A stretch of 64,000 nucleotides of DNA. Source: Paracoccus sp. (in: a-proteobacteria). GTDB lineage: Bacteria > Pseudomonadota > Alphaproteobacteria > Rhodobacterales > Rhodobacteraceae. Where the stretch lies: positions 1 through 64,000 of the forward strand of contig NZ_JAUNTN010000010.1 of assembly GCF_030538695.1 (NCBI RefSeq). Direction: 5' to 3'. This document shows positions 39,929 to 49,784 of this stretch, piece by piece. Each line of letters opens with the position of its first letter. Positions within the stretch are counted from its first letter, which is position 1. Under the pieces are notes generated by a model, which had not been told where the DNA came from, ran no database searches, and worked only from the letters and a program-made list of their open reading frames with translations. A program made the position numbers and the translations under genes.

Positions 39929-40356
39929 GGTCATTTCCCTGAATAGCCTGCGCGGCTTAACATGCTGCGCGGGCCGGGAAAAGCTTTAACGCCAGAACTC
40001 ACGATCCACGCCGGGCGCAGGCCCCGAAGTGCTGACGGCGGCCTCAATCCGCGCGACATGTAACAGGCCGGGCCACCGCGATATATGCCGTTATATCCCC
40101 CCCGGACCAGACAGTCAGCGGAACATCCCTCTGAACCAGCGGACTGAATGAACCCAGGCCGCAGGGCGAGATAAGCCCCGGCAGCCGGCAGGCCGTAAAC
40201 CACGGACACAGCCCCGGAAATCATATTCAGAAAGTCGATGATGGTGGCCATGGAGCGATCTCACCGGCCGGCTTCCATGGCATTTGAGAACCCGCAGGAC
40301 GGCTGCGGCAAGCAGAATAGGCGCAGCGCCCGCAGCGGGGCGCTGCGCAGACGCGC
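39929..40356. other. 428-base stretch without a convincing gene
   Basis: Between pheS and the YncE-like gene. It should hold the pheS promoter. A minus-strand frame of 106 codons (39931-40251) fills most of it: the first 33 residues look protein-like (IIDFLNMISGAVSVVYGLP), the rest is Gly/Arg/Ser-rich and featureless, and there is no clear ribosome site, so I do not call it. The 40321-40348 hairpin is listed separately. Confidence 0.5.
40321..40348 (-). terminator. Hairpin after the YncE-like gene
   Basis: GCGCAGCGCC and GGCGCTGCGC form a perfect 10-base stem around an 8-base loop, 8 bases past the stop on the minus strand. There is no T run after it, so termination is probable rather than certain. 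Confidence 0.6.
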
Positions 40357-41712
40357 TTATCTGGCCGCAGTCAGTTTCGTGACCGAGCCGGTCTGGCTGT
40401 CCTCGCCCCGTGTGCCATACATCGCGACCAGATAGACCGCGCCATCAGGACCGGCGGTCAGGTGGTTTGGCGTCTGGTCGGCAGGAATATTCGCCAGCAG
40501 CTTGCCATCCCCATCCAGCACAGCCACCGTGCCGCCCGCGCGGGTCGCCGCAAAGACCTGCGAGGTCGCTGCGTTCCAGACCACTGATACAGCACCCGCG
40601 CCGATATAGGTGTTGGCCAGTTGCTTGCCCTCTGGGTCCAGCACCAGCAGGTTGTCGCTGTCCTGCGACACGACATAAAGCCGCCCCGTCGCCGGATCGC
40701 GAGCGATGTCGGTGGCACCGATGGCCTCGGGAATTTCGACCGAGGTCGTCTTGCCAGTTTCCAGATCAACCCAGCCCATCCATGCCGAATCGCGGCTGAC
40801 CGAATAAAGCCGCCCGCCTTCTGCATCCAGTGCGAAATCCATGGTGTAAAACACCTCGCGCCCGGCATCGGCGAAAAAGGCGTATTGCGCGACATGTTCC
40901 AGCGAATCCGTGTCGAAAACCTCGACAAAGCCAGTCAGCGCATCTGCCACATAGGCACGGTTGCGGACCGCGTCGATGGCCACATCACGGGGGTGACGGA
41001 CGGTGCCCTCGGGGAACATCTTGACCACCGACAGATCGTTCGCATCGTAAACCGTGACCGTCCGGGCCAGCGTGTTGGTGGTCCAGACACGATGATGCGC
41101 GTCGTCAACTGCGACACCGAATACGCCGACCTGCTCGCCCGTGCTGTCCTTGGGTATCCCGGCTTCGGCCTCGACAGCCAGCGTATCTGCGTTCAGCCGC
41201 AGCAGGCGGCTGCCGTCATTGGGACCACGGGCCGAGGCCACGAACAGCTTGCCATCCGCCGACAGCGCCGACCAATAGGCGCGTTCGCCCACTGGAGCAG
41301 TCTGGCTATGCCAGTCATCCACATTCAGCGGCGGCACGATTTCCGACAGCTTCAGCAGCGCGGTGCTGGTGCTGGCCGGGTTCTGCGTGACCAGAGTCAG
41401 CGGGTGCAGGCCAATCGCCGCATCAATCGGAGCGGTCAGCGGGATCGTCAGCCTGCCATCCTCACCGATGGTCAGGGGTTCAGGCGTCAGCAGCTCGGTG
41501 CCATGCAGCAGGCTGACCAAAGCCCCCGCCTCGGCCCGCTGAATATTGACCGAGGTTTCATCTCCCGGCTTGACCGGCACATCACGCGAGCCGGCGCGAA
41601 CTGCCCCCGGAAAGCTGTCGGTTCCGGCGACCCAAGGCGTTTCCGCCGCCGCAGCCCCGGCCAAAGCAATGGCAGAAACCATCAGCATGGAACGAATGGA
41701 AAAGTTTTTCAT
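40357..41712 (-). CDS. Exported YncE-like beta-propeller protein
   Basis: 451 residues with a signal peptide (FSIRSMLMVSAIALAGAAAA, cleavage about residue 23). The mature protein begins with a roughly 100-residue beta-rich domain and continues as repeated 40-residue blades of the type GVAVDDAHHRVWTTNTLARTVTVYDANDLSVV and DIARDPATGRLYVVSQDSDNLLVLDPEG, as in YncE/YVTN seven-bladed propellers. Likely periplasmic; ligand unknown. Alone between gaps of 428 and about 95 bases. Confidence 0.85.
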   Translation of the reverse strand: MKNFSIRSMLMVSAIALAGAAAAETPWVAGTDSFPGAVRAGSRDVPVKPGDETSVNIQRAEAGALVSLLHGTELLTPEPLTIGEDGRLTIPLTAPIDAAIGLHPLTLVTQNPASTSTALLKLSEIVPPLNVDDWHSQTAPVGERAYWSALSADGKLFVASARGPNDGSRLLRLNADTLAVEAEAGIPKDSTGEQVGVFGVAVDDAHHRVWTTNTLARTVTVYDANDLSVVKMFPEGTVRHPRDVAIDAVRNRAYVADALTGFVEVFDTDSLEHVAQYAFFADAGREVFYTMDFALDAEGGRLYSVSRDSAWMGWVDLETGKTTSVEIPEAIGATDIARDPATGRLYVVSQDSDNLLVLDPEGKQLANTYIGAGAVSVVWNAATSQVFAATRAGGTVAVLDGDGKLLANIPADQTPNHLTAGPDGAVYLVAMYGTRGEDSQTGSVTKLTAAR

Positions 41713-41808
41713 CAGGGCACCCTTTGCCAGTGTCAGCGCCGTGCCTGTCTTTGGGTCCGGCCTTAGCCCCTGCTGTCATGTCAAAGAGTTTTAGTCAAGA
41801 ATTGACTG

Positions 41809-42159
41809 TCAGCTCGCCTGCCGTCGGAACGCGCGTTTCAGCAGGTCCAGCTCTGCCCGCAGCAGATCCAGTTCCGCCCGCAGATCGGGTTCCAGCGCCC
41901 GGCCGCACAGCAGCGACAGGCTGGCCCGCGCCTGCCCGTCCGGCCCGGTCATCAGCAAGGTTTGCATCCCGTCATGCAGCACCGTCGCCGGAACCGGCAC
42001 CGAGACCAGCCAGCGGGAATCGCCCGCCGCCTCGACCGTCAGTTCCGCCAGCGGCTGCCCCTGATGCACCAGATGCCAGCCCTCGGGCGCGGCATCGGCG
42101 GTCACGATGGCGGACCAGATACCGCCCTTGAGGCCCAGATTTTCAAACGCTTCGATCAT
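41809..42159 (-). CDS. Hypothetical protein paired with DUF6478 gene
   Basis: 116 residues. A compact beta-rich first part (GIWSAIVTADAAPEGWHLVHQGQPLAELTV, WLVSVPVPATVLHDGMQTLLM) is followed by a C-terminal helix with a repeated DLLRAELDLLKRAF. No membrane segment. It sits 9 bases after the DUF6478 gene on the same strand, so the two are probably co-transcribed. I do not recognise a family. Confidence 0.65.
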   Translation of the reverse strand: MIEAFENLGLKGGIWSAIVTADAAPEGWHLVHQGQPLAELTVEAAGDSRWLVSVPVPATVLHDGMQTLLMTGPDGQARASLSLLCGRALEPDLRAELDLLRAELDLLKRAFRRQAS

Positions 42160-42168
42160 GGCGGTTCC

Positions 42169-42954
42169 TTACACTTCGGCGCGGGGATGGCGCGAGATGA
42201 ACATATCCCGCAACTCGACCGCGTTCATATGCGGGGCCTCGAAAATCAGGTCCAGCCAGATCTTTTCCAGCCGCTTTTCGTTCATGTTGATCAGCGCAAG
42301 ATCAAATTCAGTCACCGGATGGTTGGACTGGCCGGGCATGATCTCACCCAAATGGCGCAGCAGTTCGTCGGTGTTCGGCCCATGCTGGACGTTCAGCCGC
42401 GCATAAATGCTGATCGGGCGCTCGACCTGAAGATCGGTTTCCAGCCGCAGGACATGATTCTTTTGCAACCCCTGCTGCGCATCAACGGGCAGATCGACGG
42501 ACAGCGACAGATAGCTGCCCTTGAAATCCAGAACCTCCAGCCGCAGGGCAAAGGGCGACATATCGGCGCTGGCCGAATTGGCGACCTGCCGCAGAATCAA
42601 CGGCGAATCGCTGTCGTCATGCCAAAGCCGGGCCAGTTCACCCACCGAATCGCCACTTTGCGGCCCGGCCATTCCCGAAGGCGATACCCGCCCCGCCAGA
42701 AACCCCGGACGCCAACGCCAGTCGGTGCCACCGGGCAATGGCAGGTCCGCCAGACGCGCGTGCGACAGCCGGGTGCGCTCATCGGCGCGGTGCAGAAAGC
42801 GGCCAAGGCTTTCGCGCAGGGTCCGCGCCTCATCCATGCGCCTGGCCAGCCGTGCGCGGCCAAAGCCGGACACCTGTTCTTCCATCTGGCGCCACTGCTC
42901 AGCAGCCCGCTTGCGTTGCAGGCGCTGCCACCATGCCTTCGGTCTGAAACCCAT
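42169..42954 (-). CDS. DUF6478 family protein
   Basis: 261 residues. It matches my recollection of DUF6478, a Rhodobacterales family: a basic helical N-terminus (GFRPKAWWQRLQRKRAAEQW), a GTDWRWRPG motif, LRLEVLDFKGSYLSLSVDLP, an ISIYARLNVQHGPNTDEL stretch and the end FDLALINMNEKRLEKIWLDLIFEAPHMN. Role unknown. First gene of a two-gene unit; 180 bases separate it from cls on the same strand. Confidence 0.75.
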   Translation of the reverse strand: MGFRPKAWWQRLQRKRAAEQWRQMEEQVSGFGRARLARRMDEARTLRESLGRFLHRADERTRLSHARLADLPLPGGTDWRWRPGFLAGRVSPSGMAGPQSGDSVGELARLWHDDSDSPLILRQVANSASADMSPFALRLEVLDFKGSYLSLSVDLPVDAQQGLQKNHVLRLETDLQVERPISIYARLNVQHGPNTDELLRHLGEIMPGQSNHPVTEFDLALINMNEKRLEKIWLDLIFEAPHMNAVELRDMFISRHPRAEV

Positions 42955-43134
42955 GTCGAATCAACCTCGCCGATCTTCGGCGCAGACGGGAAACAGCAGT
43001 TTGGCCATGTCAAAACCTGCGTTTTTCATGCCTTACTGCCCGAACCCATCGTGCCATTTCGCTTACCCGTGCATAAAAGCGCAGCACCGGCAGAGCAAGC
43101 CTTCTGGTCATAACAGACGTAAAACCGACGTGTT

Positions 43135-44577
43135 TTATAGCAGCGGAGCCGCCAAAGCGGCCAGATTCGCCCGCGCCCGCCGCCAGAAGGACCACGCCCG
43201 CACCTGATCGCGGGTGATTTCCGCAGCCCGGTCGATATAGGTCTGCTGTCGCGCATCCAGCGCCGCCGTCAGTGATTCCGAGACCCAGAACACGTTCATT
43301 TCATAATTCAGGTCAAAGCTGCGCCGGTCCAGATTGGCGCTGCCGATCATGGCCGCCTGCCCGTCCACGGTGATGATCTTGGCGTGCAACAGACCCGGTT
43401 TGAACAGATAGATGCGCACCCCGGCATCCAGCAACTCACGATAGAACCCCTCACTGACCCACTGCACCAGCCGGGAGTCGTTCCGGGCCGGCAGGATCAG
43501 CGTGACCGCAACCCCGCGCCGGGCGGCACTGGCGATGGCGCTTTCAACCGGCTGGTCGGGAATATAATAGGGCGTCGTCAGCACCAGCCGCTCACGCGAT
43601 GCATGGATCAGCGTCACCAACGCATCCGACATCGTGCCTTCGCGCCAGTCCGGCCCCGTCGGCAGCACTTGCGCCACCTGCCCCGGCTGGCTGACCGGCG
43701 GCAGCGGGTCCAGCATCGCCCCAAGGTCGGACCCGGTATAGCTCATCCAGTCCTGCAAGAAGGTCGCCTGCATCTGCCGCACCACGGGGCCTTCAAGCTG
43801 CATCTGAATATCGACCCAGGGCGCATATTTCGCCTTGACCGCGAATGCCTGATCCGAGGCATTGCGGCTGCCGGTAAAGCCGACACGCCCGTCCACGACC
43901 GCAATCTTGCGGTGATTGCGCAAATCCAGCCGGCCCCACAACATGCTGATAACCGGCAGCCCCATCGGGTAAGCCTGCGCCAAATGCACCCCCGCAGCCT
44001 TCATCCCGGCCCATGCCGCTGACCGCGTAAATGCGCGTGATCCGAACGCATCCACCATCACCCGACAGGTCACACCACGCCCCGCCGCCCGCGTCACCGC
44101 ATCGGCAATCCGGCGGCCTACATGATCGTCCAGCCAGATATAGAACAGCAAATGCACATGGTCCTGCGCGGCATCAATCGCAGCGATCATCGGGTCCATG
44201 GCCGTATCATCCTCGGCCAGCAGCGTGGCGCGATTGCCCGACACCGACTGCATCCCACCCACGGCGCGGATCATGCGCGTGACCGTATCGAACCGCCCGG
44301 TCAGTTCGACCGCCGATTCGCTGGGCTGCCACAGGTTCGTCAACTGCTGGCGCACATCGGCCCGCCGGTTGCGGTCGGCCCGGCGCATCCGCACCTCTCC
44401 GAACATCAGATAGGCCAGAATCCCGACCAAAGGCAGCGCCTCGACCACCATCACCCAGGCCAGCCGCACCGACGGTTCCAGCCCGCGCCGGGTCAGCACC
44501 CGGAACACGATCCCGGCGGCCAGAACAAAGTGCAAAAGCGGCAGAAAATATGTCCACATCCGCCCTAAAAGCCCCAA
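43135..44577 (-). CDS. cls: Cardiolipin synthase (phospholipase D type)
   Basis: Joins two phosphatidylglycerol molecules to cardiolipin in the inner membrane. 480 residues. Two N-terminal membrane helices (about 4-28 and 36-58) precede two PLD catalytic motifs, [19 protein letters not shown] and [18 protein letters not shown], each with the HxKx4D signature. Length and order match bacterial ClsA. It is divergent from accD across 84 bases. Confidence 0.93.
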   Translation of the reverse strand: MGLLGRMWTYFLPLLHFVLAAGIVFRVLTRRGLEPSVRLAWVMVVEALPLVGILAYLMFGEVRMRRADRNRRADVRQQLTNLWQPSESAVELTGRFDTVTRMIRAVGGMQSVSGNRATLLAEDDTAMDPMIAAIDAAQDHVHLLFYIWLDDHVGRRIADAVTRAAGRGVTCRVMVDAFGSRAFTRSAAWAGMKAAGVHLAQAYPMGLPVISMLWGRLDLRNHRKIAVVDGRVGFTGSRNASDQAFAVKAKYAPWVDIQMQLEGPVVRQMQATFLQDWMSYTGSDLGAMLDPLPPVSQPGQVAQVLPTGPDWREGTMSDALVTLIHASRERLVLTTPYYIPDQPVESAIASAARRGVAVTLILPARNDSRLVQWVSEGFYRELLDAGVRIYLFKPGLLHAKIITVDGQAAMIGSANLDRRSFDLNYEMNVFWVSESLTAALDARQQTYIDRAAEITRDQVRAWSFWRRARANLAALAAPLL

Positions 44578-44661
44578 CCACGCCCCCGGCGCAAGCCCCG
44601 CAATTGCAATCCGCCCAGCTTGGCCCTATCTGAACGCAGGGTAAAGCCAAAGGGGTCGCGC

Positions 44662-45570
44662 ATGAACTGGATCACCAATTACGTCCGCCCGCGGATCAAC
44701 GCGATGTTCTCGCGCCGCGAAATGCCGGAAAACCTGTGGACCAAATGCCCGGAATGTGGAACCATGCTGTTCCACCGCGAACTGGCCGACAATCTGAACG
44801 TCTGCCTGAACTGCGATCACCACATGGCGATCACCCCCCGCAAACGCTTTGAAGCTCTGTTCGATGGCGGCGTTTTCAACGAGGTCAAGGTGCCGGAACC
44901 CATCGCGGACCCGCTGCAATTCCGCGACCAGAAGAAATACCCCGAGCGGATGAAAGCCGCACAGAAATCCACCGGCGAAAAAGAGGCGATGCTGGTTGCC
45001 GAAGGCGAAATCGGCCGCACCCCGATCGTCGCGGCGGCGCAGGATTTCAGCTTCATGGGCGGGTCGATGGGCATGTATGTCGGCAATGCCATCATCGCCG
45101 CCGCCGAACGCGCGGTGAAACTGAAGCGCCCGCTGGTCCTGTTCTCGGCCGCTGGCGGCGCCCGGATGCAAGAGGGCATCCTGTCCCTGATGCAAATGCC
45201 GCGCACCACCGTCGCCGTGGAAATGCTGCGCGAGGCGAACCTGCCCTATATCGTCGTCCTCACCCACCCCACCACCGGCGGCGTCACCGCCAGCTATGCG
45301 ATGTTGGGCGACATCCAGATTGCAGAACCCAACGCGCTGATCTGCTTTGCCGGGCCGCGCGTGATCGAACAGACCATCCGCGAGAAACTGCCCGAAGGCT
45401 TCCAGCGCGCCGAATACCTGCTGGAACACGGGATGCTGGACCGGGTGACGCATCGCAAACAGCTCCGCGATGAACTGATCGGCGTTATCCGTATGCTGAT
45501 AAAAATGCCTGCCCCCGTCGCCGGCGACCTGCCGCCGCCCGACAAGACGCCTGAAGCACAAACCGCCTGA
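44662..45570 (+). CDS. accD: Acetyl-CoA carboxylase carboxyltransferase subunit beta
   Basis: Part of the enzyme that makes malonyl-CoA for fatty-acid synthesis. 302 residues. The N-terminal zinc ribbon CPECG then CLNCD (two CxxC pairs) is followed by the carboxyltransferase core ([63 protein letters not shown]). Start at [10 protein letters not shown] with AAAGGGG upstream. Followed by folC as in many proteobacteria, with the dispersed repeat between. Confidence 0.97.
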   Translation: MNWITNYVRPRINAMFSRREMPENLWTKCPECGTMLFHRELADNLNVCLNCDHHMAITPRKRFEALFDGGVFNEVKVPEPIADPLQFRDQKKYPERMKAAQKSTGEKEAMLVAEGEIGRTPIVAAAQDFSFMGGSMGMYVGNAIIAAAERAVKLKRPLVLFSAAGGARMQEGILSLMQMPRTTVAVEMLREANLPYIVVLTHPTTGGVTASYAMLGDIQIAEPNALICFAGPRVIEQTIREKLPEGFQRAEYLLEHGMLDRVTHRKQLRDELIGVIRMLIKMPAPVAGDLPPPDKTPEAQTA

Positions 45571-45619
45571 TTTCTTCTTCACCCAAATATCCCGGGGGTC
45601 CGGGGGCAGCGCCCCCCGG
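45571..45619. repeat. Dispersed intergenic element, copy 4 (accD/folC)
   Basis: Starts directly after the accD stop. It opens TTTCTTCTTCACCC, then AAATATCC (45571-45592), 19 of 22 positions identical to the arm at 7463-7484, and continues into CGGGGGTC and the hairpin CCGGGGGC-AGC-GCCCCC (45600-45616) as in copy 1. Unlike the other copies it lies between two genes on the same strand, just before folC. Confidence 0.8.
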
Positions 45620-45629
45620 TCGATTGCCG

Positions 45630-46898
45630 ATGCCAAGCACTGACTCTATATTTGATCGCCTGATGCACCTGCACCCCAAGGTGATCGACCTGTCGCTGGA
45701 CCGGCTGCACAGGCTGCTGGCCACGCTCGGCAACCCTCAGGATCATATCCCGCCGGTCATCCATATCGCCGGAACCAATGGCAAGGGCAGCACGCAGGCC
45801 ATGATCCGCGCCGGGCTGGAAGCGGCGGGCAAGCGCGTCCACGCCTATACCTCGCCGCATCTGGCCCGCTTCAATGAACGCATCCGGCTGGCCGGAGAGC
45901 TGATTTCCGACGCCGACCTTGCCGCCACGCTGGCCGAGGTCGAAACCGCCAATGCCGGCGCCCCGATCACCTTTTTCGAAATCACCACCGCCGCCGCTTT
46001 CCTCGCCTTTTCGCGTGCGCCCGCCGATTATACGCTGTTAGAGGTCGGCCTTGGCGGGCGGCTGGATGCCACCAATGTAGTGGACCACCCGCGCCTGACC
46101 ATCATTACCCCGGTCAGCATCGACCATACGCAATATCTTGGCGAGACCCTGCCCGAGATCGCGGGCGAAAAGGCCGGTATCCTCAAGCGTGGCGTCCCTG
46201 TCGTCCTCGCCCCGCAACAGGATACGGCGCTTGAGGTCATCGAGGCCCGCGCTGCCCGGCTTGGTGCGCCGCTGTTCGCCTATGGTCAGCAATGGACCTG
46301 CGCCCGGGAAGGCGACGCCCTGATCTGGCAGGATGAACGCGGGCTGATGGACCTGCCCCTGCCCGTCTTGCCCGGCCCGCATCAGATCCAGAACGCAGGC
46401 ACAGCCATCGCGGCCTTGCGTGAACTTGGCTTTGCCGCGCCCGAGGCCAGCGCCGCCATGACCCGCGCCGAATGGCCCGCAAGGATGCAACGGCTGCGCC
46501 ACGGCCCGCTGGTGCAGGCGGCGGAAAGCTGCGAGCTTTGGCTGGACGGCGGCCATAACCCGGCGGGCGGTCAGGCGGTGGCGGCAACGCTGGTCGCCAT
46601 GCCCAAACGCCCTACGCATCTGATCTGCGGGATGCTGAACACCAAGGACGTCGCAGGCTATATGCACCCGCTGGCTGGTGTGGCCGACAGCCTGACAGCC
46701 GTGGAAATCCCCGAAGAGCCGAACACCTTGCCCGCCGCGGATACCGCTGCGGCCGCCGCTTCGGTCGGACTACCGGTCATGCAAGCCGCCAGCGTCATGC
46801 AGGCGGTGCAACAGCTTGCCGCCACATATCCCGGCTGCCGCATCCTGATTTGCGGCTCGCTTTATCTGGCCGGTCAGGTCTTGCGGGAAAACGGTTAG
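45630..46898 (+). CDS. folC: Dihydrofolate/folylpolyglutamate synthase
   Basis: Adds glutamate to dihydropteroate and to folates. 422 residues from the ATG; a TTG two codons earlier is possible. HIAGTNGKGSTQAMI is the P-loop, TSPHLARFNERIRL the substrate loop, LLEVGLGGRLDATN and ITPVSIDHTQYLG follow, and LWLDGGHNPAGGQAV marks the C-terminal domain. The hairpin of the preceding repeat ends about 10 bases before the start, which leaves no clear ribosome site. Confidence 0.95.
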   Translation: MPSTDSIFDRLMHLHPKVIDLSLDRLHRLLATLGNPQDHIPPVIHIAGTNGKGSTQAMIRAGLEAAGKRVHAYTSPHLARFNERIRLAGELISDADLAATLAEVETANAGAPITFFEITTAAAFLAFSRAPADYTLLEVGLGGRLDATNVVDHPRLTIITPVSIDHTQYLGETLPEIAGEKAGILKRGVPVVLAPQQDTALEVIEARAARLGAPLFAYGQQWTCAREGDALIWQDERGLMDLPLPVLPGPHQIQNAGTAIAALRELGFAAPEASAAMTRAEWPARMQRLRHGPLVQAAESCELWLDGGHNPAGGQAVAATLVAMPKRPTHLICGMLNTKDVAGYMHPLAGVADSLTAVEIPEEPNTLPAADTAAAAASVGLPVMQAASVMQAVQQLAATYPGCRILICGSLYLAGQVLRENG

Positions 46899-46904
46899 CA
46901 GGGG

Positions 46905-47996
46905 TCAGCGCCCCCAGTTTGCATCCTGCATTTCCCGCAACCGGCTGGCGGTGCGCTCGAACTCAAAGGCACCTTCGCCGGCGGGATAAAGCGCCTCTGG
47001 TTCGGCCTCGGCACTGGCCAGCACCCGAACCTTCGCCTCATACAGCGCGTCGATCAGGGTCACGAAACGCTTGGCCTCATTCTGCGCGGCGCGGTCCAGA
47101 CGGGGAATGTCGTCGATGAACAGCACATCCACCGCAGCCGCAATCGCCAGATAATCCGCCGGGCCAAGCGCATGGCCACATAAATCCGCGAACCCGGCCC
47201 GCGCCACGCCCGCATCATGCAGCGGCAGCGTGACGCTGCGGCCCTTGACCTCCAGCAGCAGCGGCGCAACCTGATCGCCCGCTGTCATCTGGTTCCAGCG
47301 AACGTCCATGGCCGCCCGCGCCCCCGACCCGGTAAACCAGACCTGCGCCCCGGCCAGCCGGTCCTGCCGGTGGTCGCGCGGGCTGGACAGCTCGACAACC
47401 TGCATCCGGTCACGGATCAGCGCGATAAAAGGCAGGAAAAGCTGGCGATTCAGCCCGTTCTTATACAGATCATCCGGCACCCGGTTCGAGGTCGTGACGA
47501 TCACCACGCCGCGCTCGAACAAGATCTGGAACAGGCGGCCCACGATCATCGCATCGGCAATATCGGTAATCTGCATCTCATCGAAACACAGCAACCGGAG
47601 CTGATCCGCCACCGCATTGGCAACCGGGCGCACTGCATCAGGATCTCCGCGCAGCCGGGCCGCGTTCAGCCCGGCCTGGATTTCCTGCATAAACTCATGA
47701 AAATGCACCCGACGCGCGGGAATATCCGGCGCAGCAGCCATCAGCATATCCATCAGCATGGACTTGCCCCGGCCGACGCCGCCCCACAGATACAGCCCGC
47801 GCGTATCCGGCGCGGCGGTCTCCGTCCGGCCAAACAGCCGCGACAACAGCCCGGTTTGCGGTGCGGGCGTCTGCTCTGCTGCCCGCAGCCGGGCGATCAC
47901 CGCATCCATTGCGGGCAGCACGGCCCGCTGGCCGGGATCTGGGGTCAGGCGGCCTTCGGTGGCGGCCTGTTCGTAAATTGCGCTGACGGTTTTCAT
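46905..47996 (-). CDS. zapE: Cell division protein ZapE (AFG1-like ATPase)
   Basis: 363-residue AAA-type ATPase associated with the Z ring in E. coli. Walker A is GGVGRGKSMLMD, Walker B LLCFDEMQITD, followed by TTSNRVPDDLYKNGLNRQLFLPFI, the family's sensor region, and VLFIDDIPRL. Converges on folC with 6 bases between stops; divergent from the aldehyde dehydrogenase gene. The start at MKTVSAIYEQ is set by the family N-terminus. Confidence 0.94.
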   Translation of the reverse strand: MKTVSAIYEQAATEGRLTPDPGQRAVLPAMDAVIARLRAAEQTPAPQTGLLSRLFGRTETAAPDTRGLYLWGGVGRGKSMLMDMLMAAAPDIPARRVHFHEFMQEIQAGLNAARLRGDPDAVRPVANAVADQLRLLCFDEMQITDIADAMIVGRLFQILFERGVVIVTTSNRVPDDLYKNGLNRQLFLPFIALIRDRMQVVELSSPRDHRQDRLAGAQVWFTGSGARAAMDVRWNQMTAGDQVAPLLLEVKGRSVTLPLHDAGVARAGFADLCGHALGPADYLAIAAAVDVLFIDDIPRLDRAAQNEAKRFVTLIDALYEAKVRVLASAEAEPEALYPAGEGAFEFERTASRLREMQDANWGR

Positions 47997-48072
47997 ACGC
48001 GCGCCGTGCCAGATCACGGCGGCTGGTGCAAGGGCCATCGCCTTGTTAACCTGCCCCAAACAGGAGGCCCCC

Positions 48073-49461
48073 ATGACCCTGCAAAGCCGCTTTGACGCGA
48101 TCCGCACCGCCAGCCGCGCAACCCCCTTGCCGGACTGGCCCACGCGCAAGGACCGGCTGGACCGGCTGGAGGCCCTGATCCGCGAGAACCGCGACCGCTT
48201 TGCCAAGGCCATCGCGCAGGATTTCGGTCAGCGCCCGGCGGCGGAAACCAATCTGGCCGAGGTGTTCCCGGTGCTGGATGGCATCCGCGATGCCCGCCAC
48301 AAAGGCCGTGGCTGGATGCGCCAGCGCCGCGCGGGTGTTGGCCTGTGGTTCCAGCCCGCACGGGCGGCGCTGCACCCGATGCCGCTTGGCGTAGTGGGAA
48401 TCGTTGCACCGTGGAACTATCCGCTGATGCTGTCGGCAGGGCCGCTGACCAGCGCGCTTGTCGCCGGAAACCGCGCCATGCTGAAACTGTCGGAACACGC
48501 CCCGGCCTTTGCCGAAGCCTTTGCCGACGCCATCAGCCGCAGCTTTGCCCCTGATGAAGTCACCGGCGTCACCGGCGGCCCCGAGGTCGCGGCCGATTTC
48601 ACTGCCCTGCCCTTTGACCACCTGCTGTTCACCGGCTCGACCAATATCGGGCGCAAGGTCATGGCGGCAGCGGCCCCGAACCTCACCCCGGTCACGCTGG
48701 AGCTTGGCGGCAAATCCCCGGTGCTGATCGCGCCAGATGCACGGCTGGACCATGCGGCGGCGCGGGTCATGGCGGGCAAGATGCTGAACGCGGGTCAGAC
48801 CTGCATCGCGCCGGATTACGTCCTGCTGCCGCGCAACCAGCAGGACGCCTTTATCGCCGCCGCCCGCGCATGGGTGGGCAAGCACTACCCCAAGCTGGCC
48901 CGCAACCCCGATTACACCCGCATCATCAACGCCGCCCAATACGACCGGCTGAATGACTGGCTGACGCAGGCCCGTGACGCTGGCGCAGGCATCCACCCCT
49001 TGTCCGACGCCGAGCCGGACCCGCAAAGCCGCCTGCTGCCGCCGGTGGCGCTGACCAATGCTGCCGGGCCGGTCATGGATCAGGAAATCTTTGGCCCGAT
49101 CCTGCCGGTGATCCCTTATGACAGCCTGCGCGACGCCGTGGCCCATATCACCGCACGCCCGCGCCCGCTGGCCTTTTACCCCTTCACTGATGATGCCGAG
49201 ACGCGCGAACTGCTGCTGACCTCGGTCGTGGCCGGGGGCGTGACGGTCAATGACACGATCATGCATGTTGCCCAACACAGCCTGCCCTTTGGCGGCGTGG
49301 GCGACAGCGGCATCGGCGCCTATCACGGCCAAGCCGGGTTTGACCGGCTGTCGCATCTGCAACCCGTGTTCCGGCAATCGCGCCTGAACGCCGCCGGACT
49401 GATCGCGCCCCCCTATGGCGCACGGTTCAAGGCGGTGATGAAGGCAATGATCGGGCGTTAA
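48073..49461 (+). CDS. Coniferyl-aldehyde-dehydrogenase-like ALDH
   Basis: 462 residues, class 3-like ALDH without an N-terminal extension. APWNYPLML, LFTGSTNIGRKVM, the general base Glu in LELGGKSPVL, the catalytic Cys in NAGQTCIAPDY and FGGVGDSGIGAYHG are all seen. The C-terminal hydrophobic AVMKAMIGR end and the YPFT segment are typical of coniferyl or fatty aldehyde dehydrogenases; substrate is uncertain. CAGGAGG precedes the ATG. Last host gene before the prophage. Confidence 0.88.
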   Translation: MTLQSRFDAIRTASRATPLPDWPTRKDRLDRLEALIRENRDRFAKAIAQDFGQRPAAETNLAEVFPVLDGIRDARHKGRGWMRQRRAGVGLWFQPARAALHPMPLGVVGIVAPWNYPLMLSAGPLTSALVAGNRAMLKLSEHAPAFAEAFADAISRSFAPDEVTGVTGGPEVAADFTALPFDHLLFTGSTNIGRKVMAAAAPNLTPVTLELGGKSPVLIAPDARLDHAAARVMAGKMLNAGQTCIAPDYVLLPRNQQDAFIAAARAWVGKHYPKLARNPDYTRIINAAQYDRLNDWLTQARDAGAGIHPLSDAEPDPQSRLLPPVALTNAAGPVMDQEIFGPILPVIPYDSLRDAVAHITARPRPLAFYPFTDDAETRELLLTSVVAGGVTVNDTIMHVAQHSLPFGGVGDSGIGAYHGQAGFDRLSHLQPVFRQSRLNAAGLIAPPYGARFKAVMKAMIGR

Positions 49462-49784
49462 ACCCGCCTGTTCTGCTGGCTTGCTGTATTTCGTCCCCCA
49501 TAAAAGCGATTCCCTTTCGCCTTTATGACCACAAACCTATGAAGAAACCCCTAACGCCACCGTATTTTCTATGAAAAACCACGGCGGAACCTGCTGAAAG
49601 GGATGCATCAAGGGCAGAGGGGCTGCGGATAAGTATGGGCAGGTTTGGCAGATCAAGCGTTTGTCCCGTTTGGCTCACCCCCATACAAGCCTGCGTCACC
49701 GATATGGGGCGGATATTCGCAAATGGAGAGCTGAGAAGGGGACAGATGCCATTGATTGCAAATTATCTCCTGCTTTCAAGGAGA
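49462..49784. other. 323-base non-coding stretch next to the prophage left end
   Basis: No convincing gene. Two imperfect hairpins are visible: CATAAA/GCGA with TCGC/TTTATG (49499-49527) and CCGT-TTTC with GAAA-ACGG near 49557-49592. A third, CTCCT-GCTTTCA-AGGAG (49767-49783), abuts the left att core; read on the minus strand and followed by ATAATTTG it would suit as the original terminator of tRNA-Thr, now displaced. Confidence 0.5.

Noticed and set aside
39931..40251. 106-codon minus-strand frame upstream of pheS, overlapping its outer ATG
   Set aside because: No ribosome site and no family resemblance; only the first third looks protein-like. Described with the gap instead.
48003..48020. 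Inverted repeat GCCGTG-CCAGAT-CACGGC between zapE and the aldehyde dehydrogenase gene
   Set aside because: Such GC-rich 6-base arms are common by chance in this genome; nothing else supports an operator.
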